A stretch of 42,932 nt of DNA from an uncultured Alistipes sp. (GTDB taxonomy: Bacteria > Bacteroidota > Bacteroidia > Bacteroidales > Rikenellaceae): NCBI GenBank assembly GCA_900542505.1, contig UQNV01000016.1, positions 1 to 42,932 of the forward strand, in the 5' to 3' direction. The notes below the pieces were generated by a model. That model saw only the letters and a list, made by a program, of their open reading frames with translations. It did not search any database and had not been told where the DNA came from. A program made the translations under genes and the position numbers. Positions 8,157 through 16,950 of this stretch are shown in pieces. The stretch's first letter is position 1. Each line of letters opens with the position of its first letter.

Positions 8157-8888
8157 CTACTCGCCGATGCGCTGGCGGACCGCCTCGAAGAGCATCACGG
8201 CAGCCGCAGCCGAGACGTTGAGCGACTCGATGTGGCCGATGAGCGGAATGGCCAGCTGCTCGTCGCAGAGCTTGAGCACCTCCTTCGAGATGCCCGTATC
8301 CTCGGCCCCCATGACGATGACCGTCGGACGGCGGAAGTCGGCATCATAGAGCAGCTTGCGGCTCTTCTCGGTGGCGGCGACCACCTGGAAGCCCTCCGTC
8401 TGGAGCTGCTTGAGCGTATTGCGGATGGAGCCCACGCGGCAGACCGGGATGGTCGTCAGCGCTCCGGCCGACGAACGGATAGCCTCGGCGTTGACCGGCG
8501 CCGCATTCTTGAGCGGCACAATCAGTCCGTGAGCACCGGCGCACTCGGCCGAACGGGCGATGGCGCCGAAGTTGCGGACGTCGGTCACCCCGTCGAAGAG
8601 GACCACCAGCGGCGTCTCGTCGTCGGGCACCCGCTCCAGAATATCGGTCAGCTCGACATACTCGATGGCGGCAATCTGCGCCACGACCCCCTGGTGGTTG
8701 CCCCGCACCAGCCGGTTGAGCTTCTCGACCGGCACCTCCTGCACGCGGATGCGGTGTCGGAAACAGAGGTCGCGCAGCTCGGTCATCAGCGCCCCCTCGG
8801 CACCCTTGCGGATGTAGAGTTTCTCAATCTGCTTGCCCGACTCGACAGCCTCGGCCACCGGGCGTATTCCGAAAATGATATTATCCAT
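8157..8888 (-). CDS. rlmB: 23S rRNA 2'-O-methyltransferase (TrmH/RlmB, SPOUT)
   Basis: A 243-aa SPOUT-class RNA methyltransferase that puts a methyl group from S-adenosylmethionine on a ribose 2'-OH; by family this is G2251 of 23S rRNA. The N-terminal substrate-binding domain (1-85) begins with MDNIIFGIRPV, typical of RlmB. The knotted catalytic domain shows the three motifs NFGAIARSAE (106-115, with the catalytic Arg), GAEDTGIS (194-201) and SLNVSAAAAVMLFEA (222-236). The ATG at 8888 fits the family's usual start; an upstream in-frame extension to 8969 is Cys/Arg-rich and not family-like. It lies downstream of the ABC-F gene on the same strand with 90 bp between. Other TrmH members modify tRNA, so the target is inferred. 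Confidence 0.92.
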   Translation of the reverse strand: MDNIIFGIRPVAEAVESGKQIEKLYIRKGAEGALMTELRDLCFRHRIRVQEVPVEKLNRLVRGNHQGVVAQIAAIEYVELTDILERVPDDETPLVVLFDGVTDVRNFGAIARSAECAGAHGLIVPLKNAAPVNAEAIRSSAGALTTIPVCRVGSIRNTLKQLQTEGFQVVAATEKSRKLLYDADFRRPTVIVMGAEDTGISKEVLKLCDEQLAIPLIGHIESLNVSAAAAVMLFEAVRQRIGE

Positions 8889-8978
8889 CGTTGTTCCAGT
8901 ATTTGCTTGTTCGTAGACCGCTCCCCTGCGGCACGGTCGACAACATTCGCACGCCCGGGACCGAGCCATGCGGCGGGG

Positions 8979-10943
8979 CTACTCGCCCTCGGTGATTTCC
9001 AGTTCGTAGGAGGCCTTCTCCCACTCGTGCATCTGGTGGTCGTAACGCGCCTTCAAATCGTTGTAGGCCGTGAAATCGGCCTCGTTGTATTCGCCACCGG
9101 CTGCAAAGCGGGCATCGTATTCGGCAATCTGCCGCTCGATGTCGGCCAGCTCGGCCTCGATATTCTCCACCTGTTTGCGCAGCTTGCGCAGCAGTTTCTC
9201 CTGCTCCTTGCGCTGCTCGTAGGAGGCCTTGCCCGAAAGCGGTGCGGAAGAGGGCTCCGTCCCGGCCTTTTCAGTCCGGGGTGCAGCAGCCGTCTTTGCC
9301 GGCGCATCGCGCCGCTCGATTTCCTGCAGCGACTCGAGCTTGCGCTTCTCGAGGAAGTAGTAGATGCCGCCCAGATACTCCTTCACGCCGCCGTCGCGGA
9401 ACTCGTAGACTTTCTGCACCATGCCGTCGAGGAATTCGCGGTCGTGCGAGACAACCACCACCGTGCCGTCGTACTTCATCAGCGCACTCTTCAGGATATC
9501 CTTCGACCGCATGTCCATGTGGTTCGTCGGCTCGTCGAGCACCAGCAGGTTGCGCGGTTCGAGCATCATGCGGGCCATTGCCAGACGCGCCCGCTCGCCG
9601 CCCGAGAGGACCTTGACCTTCTTGTCGATGTCCTCGCCGCGGAAGAGGAAGGCGCCCAGGATATCGCGCAGGCGGGTGCGGATGTCGCCCACGGCCACGC
9701 GGTCGAGCGTATCGTAGACCGTGAAATCGCCGTCCATCAGGTCGTCCTGATTCTGGGCATAGTAGCCGATGTTGACATTGGCGCCCAGACGGATGGAGCC
9801 CTCGGTGGGCGTAAGCTGCCCGATGAGCATGCGGGCCATGGTCGTCTTGCCCTCGCCGTTGCGTCCCACCAGCGCAATCTTGTCGCCCTTCTCGATGGTG
9901 AAGTTGGCGCCGCTGAAGACATGCTTCGCGCCGAACGACATGCCGGCCTCCTTGATTTCGGCCACAATCTGCCCCGAGCGGGGGGCGGGCGGGAACTTGA
10001 TGTTGAGCGTCGCGAGGTCCTCTTCCTCGATTTCGATGCGTTCCAGACGGTCGAGCTGCTTGATGCGCGACTGCACCTGGTTCGACTTGGTGGGCTTGTA
10101 GCGGAACTTTTCGATGAACTCCTCGGTCTTCTCAATCATCCGCTGCTGGTTTTCGTAGGCGGCCAGCTGCTGCGCCCGGCGCTCGGCGCGCAGGACGACG
10201 TATTTCGAGTAGGGAACCTTGTAGTCGTAGATTTTGCCCAGCGAGAGCTCGACCGTGCGCGTGGTCACATTGTCCAGAAAGGCACGGTCGTGCGAGATGA
10301 GCAGTACGGCGCCGTTGTAGTTGCGCAGATACTCCTCCAGCCACTGAATCGACTCGATGTCGAGGTGGTTCGTCGGCTCGTCGAGCAGGAAAATCGAGGG
10401 GCGTCGCAGCAGCAGCTTGGCCAGCTCGATGCGCATGCGCCAGCCGCCCGAGAACTCGCTCGTCGCCCGGCCGAAATCCTCGCGGCGGAATCCCAGGCCG
10501 AGCAGCGTCTTCTCGATGTCGGCGTCGCGCGTCTCGCCGCCGAGGATGTGGAAGCGGTCCTGCGCATCGTTGAGCCGGTGGAGCAGCTGCTCGTAGGCGG
10601 CACTCTCGTAGTCGGTGCGTTCGGCGATTTCACGCGTGAGCGAGGCAATCTCGGCCTCGAGGCGCAACACCTCGTCGAAGGCCTTGGCCGTCTCCTCGAC
10701 CAGCGTCGTGGTGTCGGCCACGCGCATCGTCTGGGGCAGATAGCCAATCGTGCATTCGCCGTTGATGGTCACGGCACCCGACGTAGGCTGCTGTTCACCG
10801 GTGATGATGCGCAGCAGCGTGGTTTTGCCCGCGCCGTTCTTGCCCACCAGGCCGATACGGTCCTTGGGATTGATGAGGAACGAGATATTGTCGAAGAGGG
10901 TCCAGCCCCCGTAGCTTACGGTAAGATTGTCCAGTGAAATCAT
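8979..10943 (-). CDS. ABC-F family ATP-binding protein
   Basis: A 654-aa protein with two ABC ATPase domains and no membrane segments, as in the ABC-F family of ribosome-associated translation factors (EttA, Uup, YheS, YbiT). Domain 1 has Walker A GKNGAGKT (34-41), signature FSGGWRMR and Walker B LLDEPTNHLD. Domain 2 has GRNGEGKT, signature LSGGERAR and VLDEPTNHMD. The charged P-site linker between them is present, and residues about 550-654 are a Lys/Glu-rich coiled coil like the Uup/YheS C-terminal extension. ABC-F proteins bind the ribosomal E site and help stalled or slow translation; some confer antibiotic resistance, but nothing here shows that. The subfamily is uncertain. Confidence 0.93.
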   Translation of the reverse strand: MISLDNLTVSYGGWTLFDNISFLINPKDRIGLVGKNGAGKTTLLRIITGEQQPTSGAVTINGECTIGYLPQTMRVADTTTLVEETAKAFDEVLRLEAEIASLTREIAERTDYESAAYEQLLHRLNDAQDRFHILGGETRDADIEKTLLGLGFRREDFGRATSEFSGGWRMRIELAKLLLRRPSIFLLDEPTNHLDIESIQWLEEYLRNYNGAVLLISHDRAFLDNVTTRTVELSLGKIYDYKVPYSKYVVLRAERRAQQLAAYENQQRMIEKTEEFIEKFRYKPTKSNQVQSRIKQLDRLERIEIEEEDLATLNIKFPPAPRSGQIVAEIKEAGMSFGAKHVFSGANFTIEKGDKIALVGRNGEGKTTMARMLIGQLTPTEGSIRLGANVNIGYYAQNQDDLMDGDFTVYDTLDRVAVGDIRTRLRDILGAFLFRGEDIDKKVKVLSGGERARLAMARMMLEPRNLLVLDEPTNHMDMRSKDILKSALMKYDGTVVVVSHDREFLDGMVQKVYEFRDGGVKEYLGGIYYFLEKRKLESLQEIERRDAPAKTAAAPRTEKAGTEPSSAPLSGKASYEQRKEQEKLLRKLRKQVENIEAELADIERQIAEYDARFAAGGEYNEADFTAYNDLKARYDHQMHEWEKASYELEITEGE

Positions 10944-10962
10944 AATCGGAATAAAAACAGCG

Positions 10963-10970
10963 CAAAGGTA
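10963..10970 (-). promoter_or_regulatory. -7 promoter box of the ABC-F gene
   Basis: TACCTTTG on the minus strand (consensus TAnnTTTG), 19 nt before the ABC-F start codon. No convincing -33 element is seen at the usual distance. Confidence 0.6.
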
Positions 10971-11060
10971 GCGATTTCTCCCGACAATCCGCCTTTCGCA
11001 GCGCGGAAATCACCCCGCACATCTCCGGCAAGGAGGCGGGCCCCACACGACGGGACGGAC

Positions 11061-11711
11061 TCAGACGCGGAGCATCCGCTCAATTTCGGCCGCAGGGTCC
11101 TCGGCGCCGAAGACGGCATTGCCCGCCACGAGCACCTCGGCCCCGGCCTCGAACACCTCGCGCGCATTGCGCGACGAGATGCCGCCGTCGACCTCGATGA
11201 CGGTCTCCAGCCCCAGCTCCTGCGCCAAAGCGCGCAGCCGGGCAATCTTGTCGAGCGAAGCGGGGATGAACGACTGCCCGCCGAATCCCGGTTCGACACT
11301 CATCACCAGCACCACGTCGACCAGAGGCAGGATGTCGCGCAGCACGTCGACCGACGTGGCGGGTTTGATGGAGACTCCGACACGCACGCCGCTGCGGCGA
11401 ATCAGTTCGATGCAGCCGTGCACGTCGCACGTAGCCTCGTAATGGAACGTCACCAGGTCGGCTCCCGCCTCGGCGAAGCGGGTGATGTACTTTTCGGGCT
11501 CGACAATCATCAGATGCACGTCGAGGAACTTGCCCGTAGCCTTGCGGATGGCCTTCAGCACGGGAAATCCGAACGAAATGTTGGGGACGAAGACTCCGTC
11601 CATCACGTCGATGTGGACCCACTCGGCGGCGCTGCGGTCAATCATCCGCGTGTCGCGTTCCAGATGGCCGAAGTCGGCCGAAAGCATCGAAGGGGCTATG
11701 GTTCTTTGCAT
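11061..11711 (-). CDS. rpe: Ribulose-phosphate 3-epimerase
   Basis: A 216-aa TIM-barrel enzyme interconverting ribulose-5-phosphate and xylulose-5-phosphate in the pentose phosphate pathway. The family motifs are all present: IAPSMLSADFG (5-15) with the substrate-contacting Ser, HIDVMDG (33-39) supplying metal ligand His33 and catalytic Asp35, DVHLMI (64-69) with metal ligand His66, the GFGGQSF phosphate-binding loop and EVDGGI near 175. The ATG at 11711 fits the usual start (MQRTIAPS); a longer frame upstream would run through the promoter. It lies 117 bp upstream of the ABC-F gene on the same strand. rpiB, acting in the same pathway, is at the far end of the window but is not linked. Confidence 0.96.
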   Translation of the reverse strand: MQRTIAPSMLSADFGHLERDTRMIDRSAAEWVHIDVMDGVFVPNISFGFPVLKAIRKATGKFLDVHLMIVEPEKYITRFAEAGADLVTFHYEATCDVHGCIELIRRSGVRVGVSIKPATSVDVLRDILPLVDVVLVMSVEPGFGGQSFIPASLDKIARLRALAQELGLETVIEVDGGISSRNAREVFEAGAEVLVAGNAVFGAEDPAAEIERMLRV

Positions 11712-11754
11712 GGTCAGGCAGTTGTTAGCAGTTAACAGGTATGTTTGGTCACTA

Positions 11755-11784
11755 CAAAGATAACGAACAAAATCCGCCCTGCAA
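11755..11784 (-). promoter_or_regulatory. Promoter of rpe
   Basis: On the minus strand TTG (11784-11782), a 19-bp gap, then TATCTTTG (11762-11755), an exact -33/-7 match. It leaves a leader of about 40 nt before the rpe ATG. Confidence 0.72.
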
Positions 11785-11955
11785 TAGGCAACGCCTGAAA
11801 AACACCCGCACGCGGCCGGATACGGCCGGAAAGGTGCAAAACGCAGCCTCATCCGACTCGAATGCGTCACCTTGCCCCGCCCGGCCGGCGGGCCTCTCCC
11901 GACATCACGGACGACAAAAAGCCTGCGGACAAGGAGCCGAACCGAAATAATTCAC

Positions 11956-11963
11956 TAATTTTG
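11956..11963 (+). promoter_or_regulatory. -7 box of rmuC, only 5 nt before the ATG
   Basis: TAATTTTG fits TAnnTTTG. The ATG starts at 11969, so a transcript starting a few bases after the box would have essentially no leader. Confidence 0.65.
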
Positions 11964-11968
11964 TATCC

Positions 11969-13399
11969 ATGAATACCGGATTGATTATCGTAATCGTCGT
12001 GCTCTGCCTCTCTACCGGAGCACTGGCCGTAGCGGCAGCGCTGCTGCGGCGCGACACCCAGCGTCTGCTCAGGGAAAAGGCGGAGGCGGTCGAGGCGCGC
12101 AGCCTTGCCGAGGCCGAAGCACGCACCCGGCTCGAGGAGCGCATGCGCATCGAAACCGTACTGGCCGCCGAGCGCGAGCGCGCCGCAGCCGAACGCGAGC
12201 GTTCCGCAGCGGAAATCGAGGCCCTGCGCAACCGCAACGCCGAAGAGCGCGCTGCCGAACAAGCCGAGCGCGAAAAGAGCGAGGAGCGGCTTCGGCTCCA
12301 GTTCCAGAACCTGGCCAACGAAATCATGGGCGAGCAGTCGCGCCGCTTCAGGGAGACCAACAAGGAGTCGCTCGACCTGCTACTCAAGCCCTTCAAGGAG
12401 AACATCGCCGAATTCCGCGAGCGGGTCGAGCGCATCTACAGCCACGAGAACGAGCAGCGCGGCGCGCTGCACAACGAGCTGAAGAACCTCATGGAGCTCA
12501 ACCGCCGCATCACGGCCGAGACGACAAATCTGACCAACGCCCTGAAGGGCAATTCGAAGGTGCAGGGCGACTGGGGCGAGATGATTCTCGAAACCATCCT
12601 CGACCATTCGAGCCTCATCCGCGGCGTCCACTACCAGACGCAGCTCAACATCAAGGACAGCGAAGGCAACAACCGCCGTCCCGACGTGGTGCTGCGGCTG
12701 CCCGAGGGAAAATGCATCGTCATCGACTCGAAGGTCTCGCTGACGGCCTTCGTCAACTACACCTCGGCCGAGAGCGAAGCCGAACGGGCCCGCCATCTGG
12801 CGGCCCATCTGGCCTCGGTGCGGCAGCACGTCACCGAGCTGGGACGCAAGGAGTACCAGCGGCTCGTGTGCAGGGAGGTGCAGCCCGCAGTCGAGTCGCC
12901 CGACTTCGTCATCATGTTCATACCCAACGAACCGGCCTTCCTCACGGCGCTGCAGAACGACCCCTCCATCTGGTCGGATGCCTACGAAAAGAAGGTCATC
13001 ATCTCGTCGCCGACCAACCTCTTCGCGCTGCTCAAGCTGGTGGACGACCTCTGGAAGCGCAACGCACAGAACCGCAACACGGCCGATATCGTCACCTACG
13101 GTACGAAGCTCTACGACCAGCTGGTCGCCTTCACCTCGTCGCTCGAGGGGGTCGGCGCGGCATTGGGCAAGGCCCGCGACGCCTACGACGATGCCTACAA
13201 GCGTCTCTGCACGGGCAACGACAACATCATCCGCTCGGGCGAGCGGCTCCGGAAGCTGGGGCTTCCGACCAAGCGCCGCCAATCGGCCCGCACGCTCGAA
13301 GCCGCCGGAGGCATCGAGGAGGAGCCGGGAACCGCCGGTGCGGAACGCACCGCCCTGCCGGCCCAGGGGACCCCATCCGCCGAGGGCAGCGGGGAATAA
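11969..13399 (+). CDS. rmuC: DNA recombination protein RmuC
   Basis: A 476-aa RmuC-family protein. It has an N-terminal membrane helix (about residues 4-24), then a long Glu/Arg/Ala-rich coiled coil (about 30-130), then the RmuC nuclease-like domain (about 150-430). The conserved core includes GNSKVQGDWGEMILETIL and the downstream RPDVVLRLPEGK and IVIDSKVSL segments, which hold the Asp and Lys of a PD-(D/E)xK-type fold. RmuC restrains recombination between short inverted repeats in E. coli; the reaction is not well defined. A disordered tail of about 45 residues follows. The promoter box ends 5 nt before the start, predicting a leaderless mRNA. About 180 bp separate it from the GH31 gene. Confidence 0.94.
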   Translation: MNTGLIIVIVVLCLSTGALAVAAALLRRDTQRLLREKAEAVEARSLAEAEARTRLEERMRIETVLAAERERAAAERERSAAEIEALRNRNAEERAAEQAEREKSEERLRLQFQNLANEIMGEQSRRFRETNKESLDLLLKPFKENIAEFRERVERIYSHENEQRGALHNELKNLMELNRRITAETTNLTNALKGNSKVQGDWGEMILETILDHSSLIRGVHYQTQLNIKDSEGNNRRPDVVLRLPEGKCIVIDSKVSLTAFVNYTSAESEAERARHLAAHLASVRQHVTELGRKEYQRLVCREVQPAVESPDFVIMFIPNEPAFLTALQNDPSIWSDAYEKKVIISSPTNLFALLKLVDDLWKRNAQNRNTADIVTYGTKLYDQLVAFTSSLEGVGAALGKARDAYDDAYKRLCTGNDNIIRSGERLRKLGLPTKRRQSARTLEAAGGIEEEPGTAGAERTALPAQGTPSAEGSGE

Positions 13400-13526
13400 C
13401 CCGTCCGAAGAGCGGCTGACACCGAACAGCCGCAACCTGCGCACCGCCCGGAAAAGGGGCGCAGCCAGCCGGCTGAACCCGGCATACGAAACCGACACCC
13501 GAAACCGACGCGTCGCCGCAAAAAAC

Positions 13527-13557
13527 TTGCAGCGATGCGTTTCGTTTTTTATCTTTG
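13527..13557 (+). promoter_or_regulatory. Promoter of the GH31 glycosidase gene
   Basis: TTG (13527-13529), a 20-bp gap, then TATCTTTG (13550-13557). The chosen ATG at 13583 follows after 25 nt. Confidence 0.75.
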
Positions 13558-13582
13558 TGAGGATAAAATCGAAACTCCAGAT

Positions 13583-16210
13583 ATGAATATGAAACCGCTG
13601 CATCTCATCCTGCTTGCCGCCACACTGGCGCTCCTGCCCGGAGCGGCCGCGGCGGAGAATCCCGAAGCCGACCCCAATGCCGTCGTCACCTGCGGCAAAG
13701 CCCGCTTCACAGTGCTTACCCCCCGGCTCATCCGCATGGAGTGGAGCGAGGATGGCCGGTTTGAAGACCGCGCGACGCTTACGTTCGTCAACCGCGAAAC
13801 GACCGTTCCCGACTTCAACGTGCGCGAGAGCAAAAAGCGGCTCTCGCTCATCACCCCGGCCCTGCGGCTCACATACGACAAGGGAGGACGGTTCACGGCC
13901 GACAACCTGCGCGTCGCTTTCCGCATGGGCAAACGCGAAGTGGTCTGGCACCCCGGTCTGGAGGATTCGCTCAACCTGATGGGCACTGCACGCACGCTCG
14001 ACGGAGCCGACGGCGAGCGGCTCAAGGAGCCCCTCGAACAGGGTATCCTCTCCCGCTCGGGCTGGGCCGTGGTGGATGACAGCCGTCGCCACGTGCTGAC
14101 GCCCGATTCGTCGGCCTGGGGCCGCTGGGTAGCCCCCCGGCCCGAAGGCGAACGGCAGGACCTCTACCTGTTCGCCTACGGACACGACTACCGCCAGGCG
14201 CTGGCCGACTATGCGCTCGTTGCAGGCCGTGCACCGCTGCCGCCGAAGTACACGTTCGGCTACTGGTGGAGCCGTTACTGGCAATATTCCGACAACGAAT
14301 TCGTCGACCTGGTGCATAAGCTCCGGAGCCTCGACATCCCGATAGACGTGCTGATTGTCGACATGGACTGGCACGAGACCTGGGGCCTGCGCAAGAAGGA
14401 CCCCGCAAAGGACGAATACGGCCAGCGCATCGGCTGGACGGGCTATACCTGGCAGAAGCAGCTCTTCCCCTCGCCCGGCAACTTCCTCCGCTGGACCGAG
14501 CGCGAGCAGCTGAAGACAGCGCTCAACCTCCATCCGGCTTCGGGCATCCAGCCCTACGAGGAGGTCTACGATGCCTTCACGAAGGAGTACGGATGGTCGG
14601 AACCGGGCAAAAGCGTCCCCTTCCGCATCGACGAGCAGCGTTGGGCCGACGCCTATTTCAAATGCGTGCTGAGCCCCATGGAGCGGCTCGGCGTCGACTT
14701 CTGGTGGCTCGACTGGCAGCAGTGGAAGGAGAGCCGCTTCACGCCCGGCCTGTCGAACACCTTCTGGCTCAACCACACCTTCTTCGAACACGCACGCATG
14801 GAGCATCCCTCGCAGCGGCCCTTCATCTACCACCGCTGGGGCGGACTGGGCAGCCACCGCTACCCGCTGGCCTTCTCGGGCGACACCTACGCCACATGGC
14901 AGACGCTGGCCTACCTGCCCTACTTCACCGCAACGGCGTCGAACGTCAACTACGGCTACTGGGGCCACGACATCGGCGGCCACATGTTCCACCGCGAGCA
15001 GCGTGCCACCGACCCCGAGCTTTACACGCGCTGGCTGCAGTACGGCGTCTTCACCCCCATCTTCAAGACCCACGCCACCAAGGATGCGCGCATCGAACGC
15101 TGCATCTGGATGTTCCCCGACTACTTCTTCATGATGCGCGACGCCATCCGGCTGCGCTATACGCTGGCACCCTATATCTACAATGCCGCACGGCAGAACT
15201 ACGATACGGGCGTAGGCATCTGCCGCCCGATGTACTATGACTCGCCCGAGCGGGAAGAGGCCTACAGCGCCCGCGGTGAGTACATGTTCGGCGACGACAT
15301 CCTCGCCACGGCCGTCACCGAACCCGTCGACAGCATCACGGGGCTGGCACGCTGTACGGTCTGGTTCCCCGAGGGGCAGTGGTACGACTGCGCGACGGGC
15401 GTCATGCACGCCGGCAACCGCCGCGATACGCTCCTTTATACATTGGCCGAGAATCCCTGGTTTGCACGCGCGGGCGCCATCCTGCCGATGAATCCGTCCT
15501 CGGTCCGCAACCTCCAGCAGCGCTGCGACACGCTCGTGCTGGAGTTCATCCCGGGAGCCGACGGCGAGCTGGACTACTACGAGGACGACGGCTTCAGCAC
15601 GGCCTACGAGGAGGGGGCGAGCGCATCGACACACATCGTCAAGCGGCAGAACGAACGGGGCATCCGGGTGCTGATAGGCGCCCGCCGCGGCAGCTACGAC
15701 GGTGCATCGGCACGCTGCAGCTACGAACTGCGCTTCCCGGCCCAGTTCCCGCCCGTCAAGGTGCGCCTCAACGGCCGCGAACTCCCCTATGCCCGCTTCC
15801 CCGAGGCCGGCACGTGGAGCTACGACCCCTATACGCTCGCACCGGTCATCCATACGGGCAGACGCTCCTGCAGCGAACCGCTCGACATCGAGCTGCTCTT
15901 CGACACCTACGCGCTCGCGCACCAGAAGGAGCTCTACGGCAAGAGCGGCATCTTCAAGCGCTGCCTCGCGCTGACGGTCGAGTTCAAGGCCGAGCAGAGC
16001 CGTCAGGAGCCCTACCTCATGCTGCCGGCCGAGTACCTCACCGTCTCTCAGGCGCCCAACTTCATCGTCGAGGAGCCGACGCAGGCTGCCGAACACCTCC
16101 GGGCCTACGAACGCGACAAGGCGCTGCTGCTCGAGCGCGTCGATTCGCTGCCCTACATCGGCGAGGCGTTCCGGCAACGGCTCAAGGCCCAGCTGAGCGA
16201 CATCGAATAG
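13583..16210 (+). CDS. Secreted glycoside hydrolase family 31
   Basis: An 875-aa exported GH31 enzyme. Residues 1-24 form a signal peptide ending in GAAAAE. An N-terminal beta-sandwich (about 30-210) precedes the TIM barrel, which starts near FGYWWSRYWQYSD. The nucleophile region reads VDFWWLDWQQ with Asp377 in the nucleophile position, and the acid/base region reads YPLAFSGDT with Asp434. Their 57-residue spacing is normal for GH31. C-terminal beta domains follow, and the protein ends in about 40 helical residues. Classical alpha-glucosidases and alpha-xylosidases carry W-x-D-M-N-E at the nucleophile, so this WLDWQ form belongs to a divergent branch and the sugar specificity cannot be assigned. 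Likely periplasmic or surface glycan degradation. The start at 13583 is preferred over an upstream ATG at 13535 that precedes the promoter box; the ATG at 13589 is a close alternative. Confidence 0.92.
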   Translation: MNMKPLHLILLAATLALLPGAAAAENPEADPNAVVTCGKARFTVLTPRLIRMEWSEDGRFEDRATLTFVNRETTVPDFNVRESKKRLSLITPALRLTYDKGGRFTADNLRVAFRMGKREVVWHPGLEDSLNLMGTARTLDGADGERLKEPLEQGILSRSGWAVVDDSRRHVLTPDSSAWGRWVAPRPEGERQDLYLFAYGHDYRQALADYALVAGRAPLPPKYTFGYWWSRYWQYSDNEFVDLVHKLRSLDIPIDVLIVDMDWHETWGLRKKDPAKDEYGQRIGWTGYTWQKQLFPSPGNFLRWTEREQLKTALNLHPASGIQPYEEVYDAFTKEYGWSEPGKSVPFRIDEQRWADAYFKCVLSPMERLGVDFWWLDWQQWKESRFTPGLSNTFWLNHTFFEHARMEHPSQRPFIYHRWGGLGSHRYPLAFSGDTYATWQTLAYLPYFTATASNVNYGYWGHDIGGHMFHREQRATDPELYTRWLQYGVFTPIFKTHATKDARIERCIWMFPDYFFMMRDAIRLRYTLAPYIYNAARQNYDTGVGICRPMYYDSPEREEAYSARGEYMFGDDILATAVTEPVDSITGLARCTVWFPEGQWYDCATGVMHAGNRRDTLLYTLAENPWFARAGAILPMNPSSVRNLQQRCDTLVLEFIPGADGELDYYEDDGFSTAYEEGASASTHIVKRQNERGIRVLIGARRGSYDGASARCSYELRFPAQFPPVKVRLNGRELPYARFPEAGTWSYDPYTLAPVIHTGRRSCSEPLDIELLFDTYALAHQKELYGKSGIFKRCLALTVEFKAEQSRQEPYLMLPAEYLTVSQAPNFIVEEPTQAAEHLRAYERDKALLLERVDSLPYIGEAFRQRLKAQLSDIE

Positions 16211-16232
16211 CCGGTCCGGTCAGAGACAAAAC

Positions 16233-16270
16233 ACGCGGGAGCGGAACCCTGCAAGGTTCCGCTCCCGCGT
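16233..16270 (+). terminator. Terminator hairpin after the GH31 gene
   Basis: A perfect 16-bp stem (16233-16248 with 16255-16270) and a 6-nt loop, flanked by A-rich sequence and followed by TTGTTT. It starts 23 bp after the GH31 stop and may also stop the convergent minus-strand operon. Confidence 0.85.
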
Positions 16271-16293
16271 TTGTTTCATATCCGGCTGTCGGT

Positions 16294-16863
16294 TCACCGG
16301 CTCTCCCCTCCGAACGCCATCCGCCAGCGTTTGCGCATCCGCACGGCAATGCCCGGCGATGCATCCCGCCCGACGGCAGCCAGCAGCTCGTCCCCGATTT
16401 CCGTCAGCCACGCCACACGGCCACGGCAGCACAACAGCACCTCCACCGCCCAGACCCGCACGGCCACCTTTGCCCGATGCTCCACGGCCCACCGTGCGGC
16501 CGCCTCGGCAATGCGCTCCAGAACGGCCTCTTCAGGCCGATAATCGAGGAGCAGACGGGCCATTATCTTCCCGAAATGGCGCTTCATGCTCTCATCGCTG
16601 CAGGCCGGAAAGTCCCGGCTGCAAAACCGATCGATGCAGGGTTCGAAGAGCTCTGGCGTTTCGAAAAAGATTCGCTCCAGCACATAGGCCCCGCGAAACA
16701 GTATCCGGTGACGGACCGCCCGCGGCAAAGCCTCGGCGCGTTCGGTAATCAGCCCATACAGCACCTCGACCGCCCCCGAGTCACGCACTTCGCGGGCGAC
16801 CTCTTCGGCAAACCGGGGAAAGGTCCGTTCCGACAACAGGCCCTGCAACGCAGCTTCGCCCAT
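16294..16863 (-). CDS. Hypothetical all-helical (HEAT-like) protein
   Basis: I do not recognise a named family. From the ATG at 16863 it is 189 aa, with no signal peptide or membrane helix. It is predicted to be almost entirely helical, with repeated amphipathic segments of about 30-35 residues (for example around VLERIAEAAARWAVEH and VAVRVWAVEVLLCCRG) resembling HEAT/ARM solenoids. Starting at 16941 instead would give 215 aa and place the start 9 nt after the tsaB stop; the extra N-terminus is Arg/Cys-rich and less structured, so I prefer the shorter form without certainty. It is the last gene of the minus-strand run smpB > HAD > tsaB > this gene. A scaffolding role is a guess. Confidence 0.65.
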   Translation of the reverse strand: MGEAALQGLLSERTFPRFAEEVAREVRDSGAVEVLYGLITERAEALPRAVRHRILFRGAYVLERIFFETPELFEPCIDRFCSRDFPACSDESMKRHFGKIMARLLLDYRPEEAVLERIAEAAARWAVEHRAKVAVRVWAVEVLLCCRGRVAWLTEIGDELLAAVGRDASPGIAVRMRKRWRMAFGGESR

Positions 16864-16950
16864 CGGCGAGCCGCAGACCTCCGCAGAGCCGGTATCGGCC
16901 GCGAAACGGCGCTCCGACTTCTCGCGACAGCCCGCCCGCATAACCTTCGC

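Noticed and set aside
6295..10937. Long plus-strand frames (6295-8349 and 8007-10937) opposite the DUF4153, rlmB and ABC-F genes
   Set aside because: Antisense shadows of clear genes; composition is His/Arg/Ala-rich without motifs.
12380..16177. A 1265-codon minus-strand open frame opposite rmuC and the GH31 gene
   Set aside because: It lies wholly antisense to two well-supported genes, has no domain or signal, and long antisense frames are expected from the strong GC bias at third codon positions.
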